Positions 54,660 through 64,000 of a stretch of DNA of 64,000 nucleotides are shown one piece after another; the stretch's first letter is position 1; every line of letters begins with the position of its first letter. Where the stretch lies: the NCBI GenBank assembly GCA_947359465.1, contig OX375872.1, positions 15,969,018 to 16,033,017 of the forward strand, written 5' to 3'. Both the position numbers and the translations under genes were made by a program. The DNA comes from Metellina segmentata. Taxonomy: Eukaryota; Arthropoda; Arachnida; Araneae; Tetragnathidae. Below the pieces are notes generated by a model. That model saw only the letters and a list, made by a program, of their open reading frames with translations. It was not told where the DNA came from and did no database searches.

Positions 54660-57600
54660 TTTCGTTTCCAAGTGAGCCTAAAAAAATTTGGAAATTTATA
54701 TTTAATAAAATGTTTGGGAATCTTTTCTTCAAGGTATTGGCTAAAAACCCGTTTCTCACATTTGCTTTGAAGTAAGGGATAAAAAGTGACGCATTTGGTA
54801 GATCCTAGTACAGACACAACCTAGAGTGTCTGTGTTCAACGGTTGTTTATGTAACGGTTGATTTACCAAAATTAATTTAGTATCTTTTATGCTTTCATTA
54901 TTCGCTCTGATTGATTAATTAAACTATTATAAAACGAAAAAATTATTTGTTTACTAAGATTTTTATCACAAATATTCGTTTCATTCAAATTATTTAATTT
55001 ACAGAGATAGAAAACTGTTCTTTTAGCTAATTTTACTGTATTTTTGGTCTCAGACAAAACAATGATATATGCGCGAACCGGCAAAGTAGCGTGATTTTAT
55101 TTTGGAGTGAACACACACACCCAGAAAGGTAATTTTTATTATAAAAATATAATTAACCTCTTTTTATAAGTTTCGTTAAAAGTCTGTTCCTCACATTTGG
55201 TTTGAAGTATTGAGGCATAAAAGATGACGTATTTTGAATCGAGTACAGAAATCATCCAGAATGCTTGTGTTTTCGTTGGATGTTGATGACATAAATAACA
55301 AAAAGCAAATATTCAAATAGGATTTTTCGAAATTCTTTAGTGTCTTAAATAGTTTATAATAAATGATTAATTTAACAATTATTAATTCATTTAAGAACTT
55401 TTCCCAGAAATATTCCATTTATTCGAAATATTTAATTGAAGATATAAAAAGACTACCATTTTAGCTAATTGTACTGTTCTCTTTACCTTGGATTTAACTT
55501 CAATATTTGCGCGGTTCGGTTATGATATAAATAACGTAGCAGAGTCTAATTTCGGAGGGAACCTCAAGTAAGAAATTTTTATTTAGTAAAAATGTTTAGA
55601 ATATATTTTCTAAGTATCGCTAAAATCTGTTACTCATATTTGGTTTGAATAAAGGTATTATTGTAGGTATAATTGAAGTAATTTCGGTAGTACAGATATC
55701 ACCAAGAATGTTTGCGTTCGACGGTTGTTTATGACATAAATAACGTTAATAAAATATTCCAGTAGGATTTATCGGTTGGTTTGGGGGTTTTATGGTGCAA
55801 GATCCATACTTGGTCATGCCACGCCAGACACATCAAATCACGTAAAAGACATACACGCAAGAAACGTTTCTGACGCAAAATACACTCACAAAGGAATGTG
55901 CCTAACAGGAGACTGTGCCGCCTACAACTCGAATGCTGCTAGCGCAGTGGGTATACCCACTGAGCCGCATCGGTTCCTCCGTAGGGTTTATCGGAATTCA
56001 TTTAATACCTTTTATGCTTTTGAAATCGTCCTGGATGGATAAATTAAATAAACTGAAATTAATGTAATAAATGTTAGTTCATTTAAGAATTTTTCTCAGA
56101 AATGTTCTATTTATTCGAAAGACTTAATTTATGGAGATAAATAAAAAAAATATTATCTAATTTTCCTGTTCTCTTAGGCTCTGATATAAGTACAATAGAT
56201 GCGCTAGCTGTCAACAGGAGGATCTGCTATTTCGGAGTCAACTTATTGTTAGAATTTGTATTTGGAAAAAACAATGTGTGTGGACTCTACAAGTATCGTT
56301 GAAAGTACTATCTCACTTTTGTTTTGAAGGAATTATTAAGGCATAGAAATGACGCATTTTGGAAGATCCGACAAAAGAAAAATCTAAAATTATTGCAGTC
56401 GCCTGATGTTTCTCTGACACAAATAACATTAAGCAAATATTCAAATCGGATTGCTCAATATTCATTTAGCATCTTCTGTACTTCTATAATTCACCCTGAA
56501 TGATTAATTGAATAAACTGTAAATTATTTAATAATTGTTAGTTGAAGAGATTTTATCTAAGATATTCTAAGCATTTGAATATTTAATTTATACAAATAAA
56601 ATACAATCTTTAGTCTCAGACATAACTAATATATATGTGCGCACGACCGCGAAATACTATATTTATTCAAATTATTTAAGTTACATACATAAAATTACTG
56701 TTTTTTTTCTTCTGATATAGCTACAAAATTTGTGTTAATCGGTACCAAAGCATTATTTTATTTTGGTGTGAACCCAGAGTTTGAAAATTTTGTTAAAAAT
56801 CGGTCGGACTCTTTAAAAGTATCGTTAAAAGATCTCGTCTTTGACTAGAAGGAATAAGAAGTAAAGGCATAAAAGAGTTACGTATTTTGGTAGATCTGAG
56901 TACAGAAAGATAAATCACACATACACACACATCTACAATGTTTGTGTTCGCCGGATGTTTATGACATAAATAACGTTAAGCAGATATTCAAATTGAATTC
57001 CTCGAAATTCATTTAGTATCTTTTAAGCTTTTATAGTCTGCCCTGAATTATTCATTAAATAAACTGTAAGTTAATTTAATGATTATTATTTGGTTTAAGA
57101 AATTTCACTCCACAAATATTTTAAGCATTTTAATATTTCATTTATAGATTAAAAAAAAATACTGTAATTTTAGTAACGCAGGTATAGCTACAATATATGC
57201 ATTTAGTGATAGCGTATTAAAATTTTTATTTCACAGTGCTTCTTAAGTTAGAAATTTGTAATTGAAAGATTGTTTGCAACTTCTTTTTGAAAGAATAGCT
57301 AAAAGTCAATCTCATATTTGGTTTAAAGTAAAGCATTGTTGTAGGCATAAAAGTGTGACGTATTTTGGTAGATCTGAGTACAGAAATCACATTTAGAATG
57401 ATTGTATTTTCCACGGGTGTTTTATGATATAAATAACGTTGAGCAAATATTCAAAGCGGAATTCTTGAAATTCGTTTAGTATCTTTTATGCTTTTTTTTA
57501 GTTTGCACACTGGATGATTAATTAAATAACTGCAAATCAATTTAATAATTATTAGTTTATTGACGAACTTTTACCAGAAATTTTCTATCGATTCAAAATA

Positions 57601-58070
57601 TTTAATTCATCCTTTTAGCTAATTTTATTTCTTTTTTATCTTCTGATATAACTACAATATATCTGCAAACCGGTAACGTAGCAGGATTATTTTTCAGAGT
57701 AAACCCAAAGTTGGAAGTTTTTATTTTATAAATAAAATATTTGGAATATATTTTTAAAAGTATCGCTAAAGGTCTGTATCTCATATTTGTTTTGAAGTAA
57801 AAGATTAATATGGGTATAAAAAGTGACGTATTTTGGTAGATCTCTCTGTTTATTACTTAAATGACATTAAACAAATATTCAAATCGGATTTCTCAAAATT
57901 AATTTAATATTTTCTGTACTTTTATATTGCACCATGAATAATACATTGCGCTGTAAATTAGTATAATAACGGTTGGTATCTTTAAAAAAAATATTACTAA
58001 ACTTATTCTATGCATTTATAATACCTAACTTGTAGAGATAACAATAACAATCAAAAATTTCCTGTACAGT
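54660..58070. repeat. Tandem array, ~450-bp unit, about seven copies
   Basis: The landmark CTCAYATTTGGTTTGAAGTA occurs at 54758, 55191, 55634, 56309, about 56836, 57311 and 57780. Each unit then has GTGACGTATTTTGGTAGATC, TGACATAAATAACGTTAAGC, TTTAGTATCTTTTATGCTTT and TATATGCGCGAACCGG-like blocks. Spacing is 433-527 bp except one 675-bp unit, which carries an inserted retroposon. Confidence 0.9.
55776..55983 (-). mobile_element. Second tRNA-related SINE type, with TSD
   Basis: About 210 bp inserted in one 450-bp satellite unit. TTTATCGG flanks both ends (within 55768-55776 and 55987-55995). Reverse-strand reading begins AACCGATGCGGCTCAGTGGG (box A-like) and later GCATTCGAGTTG (degenerate box B), and ends in ...GCACCATAAAACCCCC. 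A 3' fragment of the same family lies at 27962-28075. Confidence 0.72.
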
Positions 58071-58079
58071 TCTAGTTTC

Positions 58080-58528
58080 TTCTCTACCGCCCATAGCTAC
58101 GCCATTAACATTGACTATCAATGAAGGAAAGTTCTAAATTTTTACCAAGTTATTTGTGAACTAAATTGATGGAAACGTATTAAATCAACCAAAACTTCGG
58201 TTTAGAGTATTAAGGAGACATGGGAATACATATCAAGTCAGTTTTTTTCCAGGCCTTTTAGCTCTGTGTGGTATAGATTATTTTCTTTTACAAATTAAAT
58301 TACCTTCAGGTGTTTGATAAGCAATGAATAATTGATAGATCTCTTAAAAATCAGCATTAGTCAGTTTCTTTTCCAGAGTGGGACTTTTGTGTGATATTTG
58401 AATAGACAGTTTTTTTCTTTTAAAAAGTAAATTACTTTCGTATGTTTGAAAAGCAATGTGTATTTGATGGATTCTTTAAGAATGACCATAAGGTTGAAAC
58501 GCAAGTTTTTAAAGATCTTTTAAACAGA

Positions 58529-58531
<3 letters not shown>
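58080..58531. other. Spacer with weak tandem duplication
   Basis: A ~180-bp phrase (CAGTTTTTTTCCAGGCCTTT...AAGCAATGAATAATTGATAG) recurs in diverged form near 58370-58470. Nothing else recognised. Confidence 0.35.

Positions 58532-58577
<46 letters not shown>
58532..58577. repeat. (CT)n microsatellite
   Basis: 46 bp of CT. Confidence 0.97.
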
Positions 58578-58580
<3 letters not shown>

Positions 58581-58881
58581 ATGAAAAAAGTACACCAGTA
58601 AAAATATAAGGAAATATGCTAAATTTTCTTATCTTTGTTGAGCTAGATTTTAATTTTCCAATCTCCGTAACAAGCTTATGAAATCTGAATTTCTATTTAA
58701 ATATTACTCGCTTGCCAGTGGTTCGCGATGATGTGTTGAATATGCAAAGTCTTCGTTCTCGGATTTGAGATTAAGCTCAGAGCTCTCACTACCAGTCAAT
58801 CCGAAAAGATTTTAAGAAACCTTACATCGCCTATCTAGTTAACTGGAAACCTTAAAATGTTCGGACTTGTTTTTAAATGAA

Positions 58882-59087
58882 CTCTCCTGGTAGTTGTCTT
58901 GACGAGGTATCTCATCATTAGCAAAACTATTTGCAGATCTTGATGGTCGAGATCATTAGAAGAAAACTTATCTTGATCTCGTCATTGGAAAAAAATCGGC
59001 AACATCTTGATGACCGATATATCTCGTCCATAGCAAAATTGGTCAGTTCCTGATAGTTGAGGTATCTAGTCGAAACCACTTGGATAG
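58882..59087. mobile_element. TTAA MITE, copy 5
   Basis: CTCTCCTGGTAGTTGTCTTG at the left after TGAA; right side ...ACTTGGATAG then TTGA. The interior has GACGAGGTATCTCATCATTA and CGATATATCTCGTCC. The flanks are TTAA with one change on each side. Confidence 0.8.
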
Positions 59088-59091
59088 TTGA

Positions 59092-59570
59092 TGAAAAGCA
59101 AACTAGGAACCTTATTTCACGGTAAACAATGGCGAAGTTCATATGGAAATGAAGGCGGACTTAATAGTAGCATACAAAACATATGAGCTATATCTATAGA
59201 GCATACTTTTTTGCCTTTAGTTGACTAATTCAGATTTTATATTATATGTCTAATTATATTTAGAAAACAAAATTGAGAGAGTAAAATATTAAATATTTTT
59301 ATAATTTACTTGATTTTTTAGTTTGATATATTGCATTCATAAGATTAGAAATGTGATTTTCGATCTTAAATGTTTAGTAGCAAAAAGTGTTAAACATTTT
59401 TGGAGTATTGGATGTACAAAAACATTCCGACATACATAATGCTTTTATAAAATTTACTCAGAGGCTTAAAATCACTTATTGGATTAGTTTGAAATGTGAC
59501 GCTTTTTCTACAGCTAGTTCAGATATAACACATAGAGGAAAAGCAAACGAATTTAAAATGAAGACTATTT
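59092..59570. other. Spacer between MITE copies
   Basis: AT-rich; nothing recognised. Confidence 0.4.
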
Positions 59571-59580
59571 TTTCAATTAA

Positions 59581-59793
59581 CTCCCCAAAGGGTTGGTTTA
59601 GACCACATATCTCGTCCATCAAGGTCCGACAAATTTCCTTAATAACTAGTTATCTCGTCATCAAGATATTTCTTATTATTTTATTACAAGATCAAGATTT
59701 TGTTATTATTTTCTAATGACTAGTCAGGTCCACCAAAATCTGGGTAGTTTTTTTTCATGACGAGATTCCTCGTCGAGACAACCCCCAGGACGG
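59581..59793. mobile_element. TTAA MITE, copy 6
   Basis: TTAA on both sides (59577-59580, 59794-59797). Left CTCCCCAAAGGGTTGG, right GACAACCCCCAGGACGG. The interior has ACATATCTCGTCCATCAAGG and GACGAGATTCCTCGTCGAG. Confidence 0.85.
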
Positions 59794-59799
59794 TTAACA

Positions 59800-60100
59800 A
59801 ACGACTCTATGAATCTTGGGTTATAATAACACTCTTTCCTTAGAAAAATAACTTGAAAGAGTATATTATATTGGGAAGCGAAAAAGAAGATTTAAAACAT
59901 TTAAACATTTTCGTATTTACAAAACGCACTTTAATACATGACTTTGATAGTATTTAGTTTCTTACAGATATCTACTTCAACACTGTTAAAACAAAACCTA
60001 TTTATATTAAAATAGTTTCCAAATTTACCAATATATTTAGACTGGGATTTGTTTTTAACTCAGTTTATTTGATACTAATACAAGGGATAACTAACTCATG
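59800..60100. other. Spacer, nothing recognised
   Basis: AT-rich DNA before the 224-bp array. Confidence 0.4.
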
Positions 60101-60104
60101 TAGC

Positions 60105-61285
60105 AAGATATTTTCGTAGAGCGGCAAGCCAATCAACCGTATACGATGTGTCGTTCTTTACCTAGTTTCAACGACCGTATTGAGCAATTCGAAAACTGTC
60201 TAAATTTGTCTAAAATTGATTGAAACTTCAGAACTAAATATACCAGGCTATTTACAAACGCAAGACATTTAATGAAACCTAAATAGTTCTCGACCCAATT
60301 AAACTTCGAATATTAAAAGGTAACCTTAGAGAAATAAACCAGCTACTGGTAAATGAATTTACGTTCTAACATAGTTTTAATATTGTTTTAAAATCCAAAT
60401 GACCATATTGCGCAATTGAAAATCAGATCAAACGTTGTATTATCTAAAATGGACAAAAATTTTAGACACAAAAGTCCCATTCAATTCACAATTTGACACA
60501 AGATGCTGAATGAGAAAATATACCGGCTAAAGTATACCGGGAAAATATACTAGTCGATCACAGAGTGACAACTAATGGTAAACGAATGGACGTGCCAAAC
60601 TTAATTTTAAAATCCAAATGGGGTATATCACATTTAGAAATCACACCCTCCATTATTGTGTCGCAAATGGACCAAAATTTCAGAAGCACATGTCCCAGTC
60701 AATTCAGAAATTGCACAAGATATTTCATGAAGTGTATACCTCGGCCTAACTAGCCCTCGCGTTTCTAAAAAGTGGCTCGTATAGTGAAAAACCAACCATT
60801 GGTAAATGAATTAACAAGCTCACTTTCGTTTTGAAATCCCAATGGCTTATTTCGCAATTAGATATCCCACCCTCCATTATAGTGTCTGGTATACACCAAA
60901 ACTTCAATAAGCACATGTCCAGTTAATTCATAAATGGTGCAAGATACTGAAGGAAGAGCATATCTCAGCCAAAGTAGTCCCCGTGTTGCAAAAAATTGTC
61001 GTAGAGTGATAAACCAACCAATGGTAAATGAATTCACGAGCATAACTTAGTTTTGAAATCTGAATGACGTATTGCGCAACTGAAAATCAAACAGACCAAC
61101 ATTGTCGTGTCTGTGGAATGGACCAAAATTTCAGAAACACATATCCAGTAAATTCACAAACTGTGAATGATATTGCATGAAGTGTATATCACAATTTAAT
61201 TAGCCCCTGAGTTACGAAAAACAAATATCGTGAGAGTCTTAACGAAACCGAAAAGTAATGCACTGCTGATATATAAGACAATTTC
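60105..61285. repeat. ~224-bp tandem array, about five units
   Basis: Unit starts (TGGTAAATGAATT) are at 60347, 60576, 60800 and 61022, spacing 229, 224 and 222 bp, with a diverged unit before the first. Shared blocks: AATGGACCAAAATTTCAGAA, ACAYRTCCMRTCAATTCA-like, and ATCGTAGAGTGATAAACCAA. Confidence 0.92.
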
Positions 61286-61623
61286 TAGGCTTAAATATTA
61301 GAAGCAAGATGTAAAATTATTTCTACCGTAACTCACTTTGCTGCCCTGTGCAATCGATGGATAATATTCAATGTATTAATAATAAATTTATTATAATTGT
61401 TTTTGGCGGGGGATGTAATCATTGCATACGATTTAATACAAAAAGGAATAAATTTAGTGCTCTCCAAGATTGTAAAACTTTAATTTCTGAGTAAGAATGG
61501 CCTTAACTTCGATAGAACTTTTCTTAGATAATTAAACTTGAATATACAATCAAACCTCGTTAAGAGGAATTCACAGGACAGTAAATTCGTATTAACCTTA
61601 GTTCTTGTTACCCGAATTCGTAA

Positions 61624-61917
61624 GGGCCTTAGTAACCAGTCTGGAAGTGTAACATATTAGCGACCGGAGGGTTCGAATCCAAAAAGACCGTCTTATACAA
61701 ATGGGTACGTTAACATCTGATGTGGCCTCGAATATCCTCACGTTGGCTTGATATGGAAGTTTGGAGAGTGGGGTGCCAGTTCAGGTGTGAATACGACCTC
61801 TGACCATGGTTCTGAATTACATTGTCATCAGGTAATTTCCCTTAGGATTTGATCCTTCGCCAATAGCCCGTTGTGTTGTTCCAATGCTACGGCAATTAAA
61901 ATACTTACCTACCTACC
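61624..61917 (+). mobile_element. SINE, head type 2, with imperfect TSD
   Basis: Box B-like GGGTTCGAATCC (about 61667), the body GTGGGGTGCCAGTTCAGGTG and the tail CGTTGTGTTGTTCC with TACCTACCTACC. CCGAATTCGTAA at its left matches CCGAATTCATAA at its right with one change. Confidence 0.88.
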
Positions 61918-62034
61918 TACCGAATTCATAAAAAAGCATTATTTCAGCAATAAAATGAAACAATACACTATGAAATAAACTTACTGAACAATTCTTTGAT
62001 TACAAATAAATGGCATTGTTCGTCACAAAAATTA

Positions 62035-62110
62035 TACAAATGATTCTTGATTGCATAGATAATTCTTGATCACACAGATAATTTTTGATTACACAGATAT
62101 TTCCTGATAA
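62035..62110. repeat. ~22-bp short tandem repeat
   Basis: About four units of GATTCTTGATTACACAGATA. Confidence 0.8.
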
Positions 62111-62484
62111 CGCAATTTTTTGTCTTAAATTAGTCCTTATCAATTTTTGTGGGGTTTTCAGGGAATTCTTTAAGAAAATCTTTGATGCAATCAAAACGTT
62201 GTTTAATTGAACAAATACATTTTCACTGCCTAACTGAAAGCAGTGGACAATATCTTGGCCAGCAGCCACTTCTTTTAAAGGTACACTTTTTCTTCGGGAA
62301 ATCTTCCATTTCTTCTTTATTCTCTCTTCCACAAATAAATCTCAGTTTTGGAGTCACTTAATGTTTCTGATATTACGATTGAAAAGAATCCGTTTGCTTT
62401 TAAGCTTCAAAATTTTGTTCATCCTAACTGGCAATTAGTGCAATCCAAATTCTTAAACGAGTGAGATAATATTATTTGAATATA

Positions 62485-63188
62485 CGAGGGTAAGTCAAAA
62501 ATTATCCGCACTTTCGCTAAATTAACACCTATTTAGGCTTGTCACACTGCCTTCCGCGCATGCATGCTTAGAATTGATACAGGTCAGGTTTCCTGCCTGA
62601 CTACTGTGGTAAGGTTATCGAAATTGGATCTTGATAGAGTCATTTTTCTTGCTTCTGATACAGAGTAAACATGGCGGCTCCGCTAGCATTGTGCACCAAG
62701 AAGGAACAAAGAGCAGTGATCCGTTTTCTACATTCTAAAGGTGTGCCAGGGGCTGAAATTCATCGGAAAATTGGGACACAATATGGGGACAGAGCTGTGC
62801 TGCGTAGAAATTTGTATGAGTGGATCGAGAAGCTTAAAAGAGGAAGGGCAAGTGTGATGCACGAAGGTGCAGGACACCCGTCAACCTCCACCACTGCGGG
62901 GAAGATTCAGCAAGCTTGAGATACGGTGCTGTCAAAGCGGAGAGTTGCCACCGACAATGAAGCGTGTTCTCTGCAGATAAGACGGACAAAGTAGGGGAAG
63001 CGGTGCATAAATAGTTAGGTGACCAACCAAAATTCTTCTTGAAGGAAATACACAAGCTAATGGACCGCTGGATCAAATGCATCGAAAAGGAAGGAGACTA
63101 TGTAGAAATATGACCACCTTGTTCAACCCCTACATTTGTGTAAATAAATTGAAAAAATAAAATTCGGATAATCTTTGTCTTTCCTTCG
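62485..63188 (+). mobile_element. Internally deleted mariner
   Basis: The ends CGAGGGTAAGTCAAAAATTA and inverse (AAAGATTATCCG.../...CCTTCG) pair imperfectly over about 27 bp. TA flanks both sides (62483-62484, 63189-63190). 704 bp, far shorter than a full mariner, because the catalytic middle is gone. Confidence 0.9.
62671..63110 (+). pseudogene. Mariner transposase: N- and C-terminal pieces only
   Basis: The first 82 codons are open from ATG 62671: MAAPLALCTKKEQRAVIRFL, then an HTH (VPGAEIHRKIGTQYGDRAVL) and VYEW-like LYEWIEKLKRG. A stop follows at 62917-62919. After a short degraded stretch (about 62920-63030), the sequence jumps to the mariner C-terminus: KFFLKEIHKLMDRWIKCIEK then EGDYVEI. 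The region with all three catalytic acidic residues is missing. It keeps DNA-binding potential but cannot catalyse. Confidence 0.88.
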
Positions 63189-63231
63189 TACATCTTGATA
63201 GGGATTGGAATTTAGTTCATATCATTAGTAA

Positions 63232-64000
63232 GGGCCCACACACGGAGCGTTTGTGTATGCGGATCAGCATACCTTTTCATACAAGTACATATTTGCGAAG
63301 GTGTCTCCCCCATCTTAACAGTTATTGTTTTGATTATTGTTTTGATCCAGTGAACGCCGAACGTGGAAAGCGTTGTTTAAAAGCATTTAGTTATATTTTA
63401 AGTTTTATTATTTTTATTTAAGTATAAGATTTTAAAGTATGGACAAAAAGAAGTTACGGTTACAAGATCTCCTCTATCTTAGAAGGAAACGGAGGGATAG
63501 ACGTATGTGGGTACATCCTATTTATGAACAGAGACCTTCATATGGTGTTTTAAAGGGTTATTATATCAAACTTAGGGAGAACAGTGATAAGTTCAACTTT
63601 TTTTGCATGTCAGTTGACACATTTGACGAACTTGTACTAAAGCTCAAAACGCACTTGCAGAAGACTCCAACAAACATGAGATTACGTACAACCAGTGGAA
63701 AGACTAGCCCATTACGCTGAGTTAAGATTTTTACCTGCTGTCCTAATTTATTGTTGTATGGGCGAAATAAATTTATTTGAGAGTAACTGGTACAATTTTT
63801 GGATACAACCCTATACGACCCAGGAATTACAATAAACAACACTCTTTATTATTTACAATAATAATGAGTGAATAGAAATAGTTGAAGAGATGTTTACAAG
63901 AACCGATACTGATTATCAGCATTAACATACATGTCTTAGGAAAAAAAGGTTAAGGTGTTATTTTTTGTCATATTTCCAAAATCTAAATCATATAAAGAAC
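63232..64000 (+). mobile_element. PIF/Harbinger-like element, left part (runs to or past the window end)
   Basis: A possible terminus GGGCCCACACACGGAGCG follows TAA at 63229-63231, consistent with the three-base TWA targets of PIF/Harbinger. A transposase-like frame starts at 63439. No matching right terminus is visible before 64000. Confidence 0.6.
63439..63720 (+). pseudogene. PIF/Harbinger-like transposase, N-terminal part
   Basis: 93 codons from ATG 63439: a basic start (KKLRLQDLLYLRRKRRDRRM), then WVHPIYEQRPSYGVLKGYYI, FNFFCMSVDTFDELVLKLKT and the TNMR motif that precedes the catalytic core in Harbinger-type nucleases (HARBI1 relatives). The frame breaks just after; a shifted frame continues as VERLAHYAELRFLPAV, the place where family members read ERL...LRFLATG. 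The catalytic DDE residues are not seen before the window ends. Confidence 0.75.

Larger units (their letters stand above)
61548..62332 (-). pseudogene. Possible pogo/Tigger-like remnant with nested SINE
   Basis: ACAATCAAACCTCGTTAAGA at 61548 resembles a Tigger/pogo terminus. On the minus strand from 62332, a frame reads VPLKEVAAGQDIVHCFQLGS then VQLNNVLIASKIFLKNSLKT, with the character of a pogo-type transposase C-terminus (helical, ending in K/T-rich text). A SINE (61624-61917) interrupts the region. No second terminus found. Weak call. Confidence 0.35.

Noticed and set aside
55776..56042. 88-codon plus-strand open frame
   Set aside because: Translation of a SINE inserted in a satellite unit, read against the SINE's own direction.

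Overview
The window is animal nuclear DNA. It is AT-rich, split into exons and introns, and packed with eukaryotic transposable elements. One host gene is clearly recognisable: the 3' part of BLOC1S6 (pallidin), on the + strand from 1053 to 16340, in four exons. The element mix points to an arachnid, most likely a spider: many Tc1/mariner families, Helitrons starting TCTCTACTATTATAAA, tRNA-derived SINEs, and a Gypsy element with integrase upstream of reverse transcriptase. The species cannot be named from this sequence.

Layout. 1-17.1 kb: BLOC1S6 exons and 3' UTR. Intron 1 holds a 2.5-kb DNA transposon (with a SINE inside it), a Helitron, a second Helitron family and a SINE with a clean target-site duplication. 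The third intron holds a 2.2-kb degenerate DNA element. 18.7-26.8 kb: a TTAA-flanked MITE, two well-bounded Tc1-like elements (19177-20382 and 22194-23597), a 750-bp inverted-repeat element, a Helitron and a third, decayed Tc1-like copy. 28-33 kb: another MITE copy, minisatellites, a fold-back Tc1 derivative and a 93-bp tandem repeat. 34.0-40.5 kb: a degenerate LTR retrotransposon with domains in the order Gag, protease, integrase, reverse transcriptase, RNase H. 40.6-42.8 kb: the 3' end of a LINE and a further Tc1-like element. 43-61.3 kb: a repeat-rich block of long-period tandem arrays (units of roughly 90, 195, 224, 400 and 450 bp), interrupted by SINEs, MITEs and a Helitron. It includes a short CpG-rich patch at 53.9-54.4 kb that may be the promoter or first exon of an unrecognised gene. 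61.5-64 kb: a decayed pogo-like remnant, an internally deleted mariner, and the start of a PIF/Harbinger-like element running toward the window end.

The transposon genes do not form a pathway with one another. Almost every transposase or polyprotein seen here carries stops or frameshifts, so the elements read as fossils. The 22.2-23.6 kb Tc1-like copy is closest to intact. The observations most worth following are the TTAA MITE family with GACGAGATATCTCGTC modules, the integrase-first Gypsy element with an inverted-repeat array in its leader, and SINEs that share a body but carry two different tRNA-like heads.
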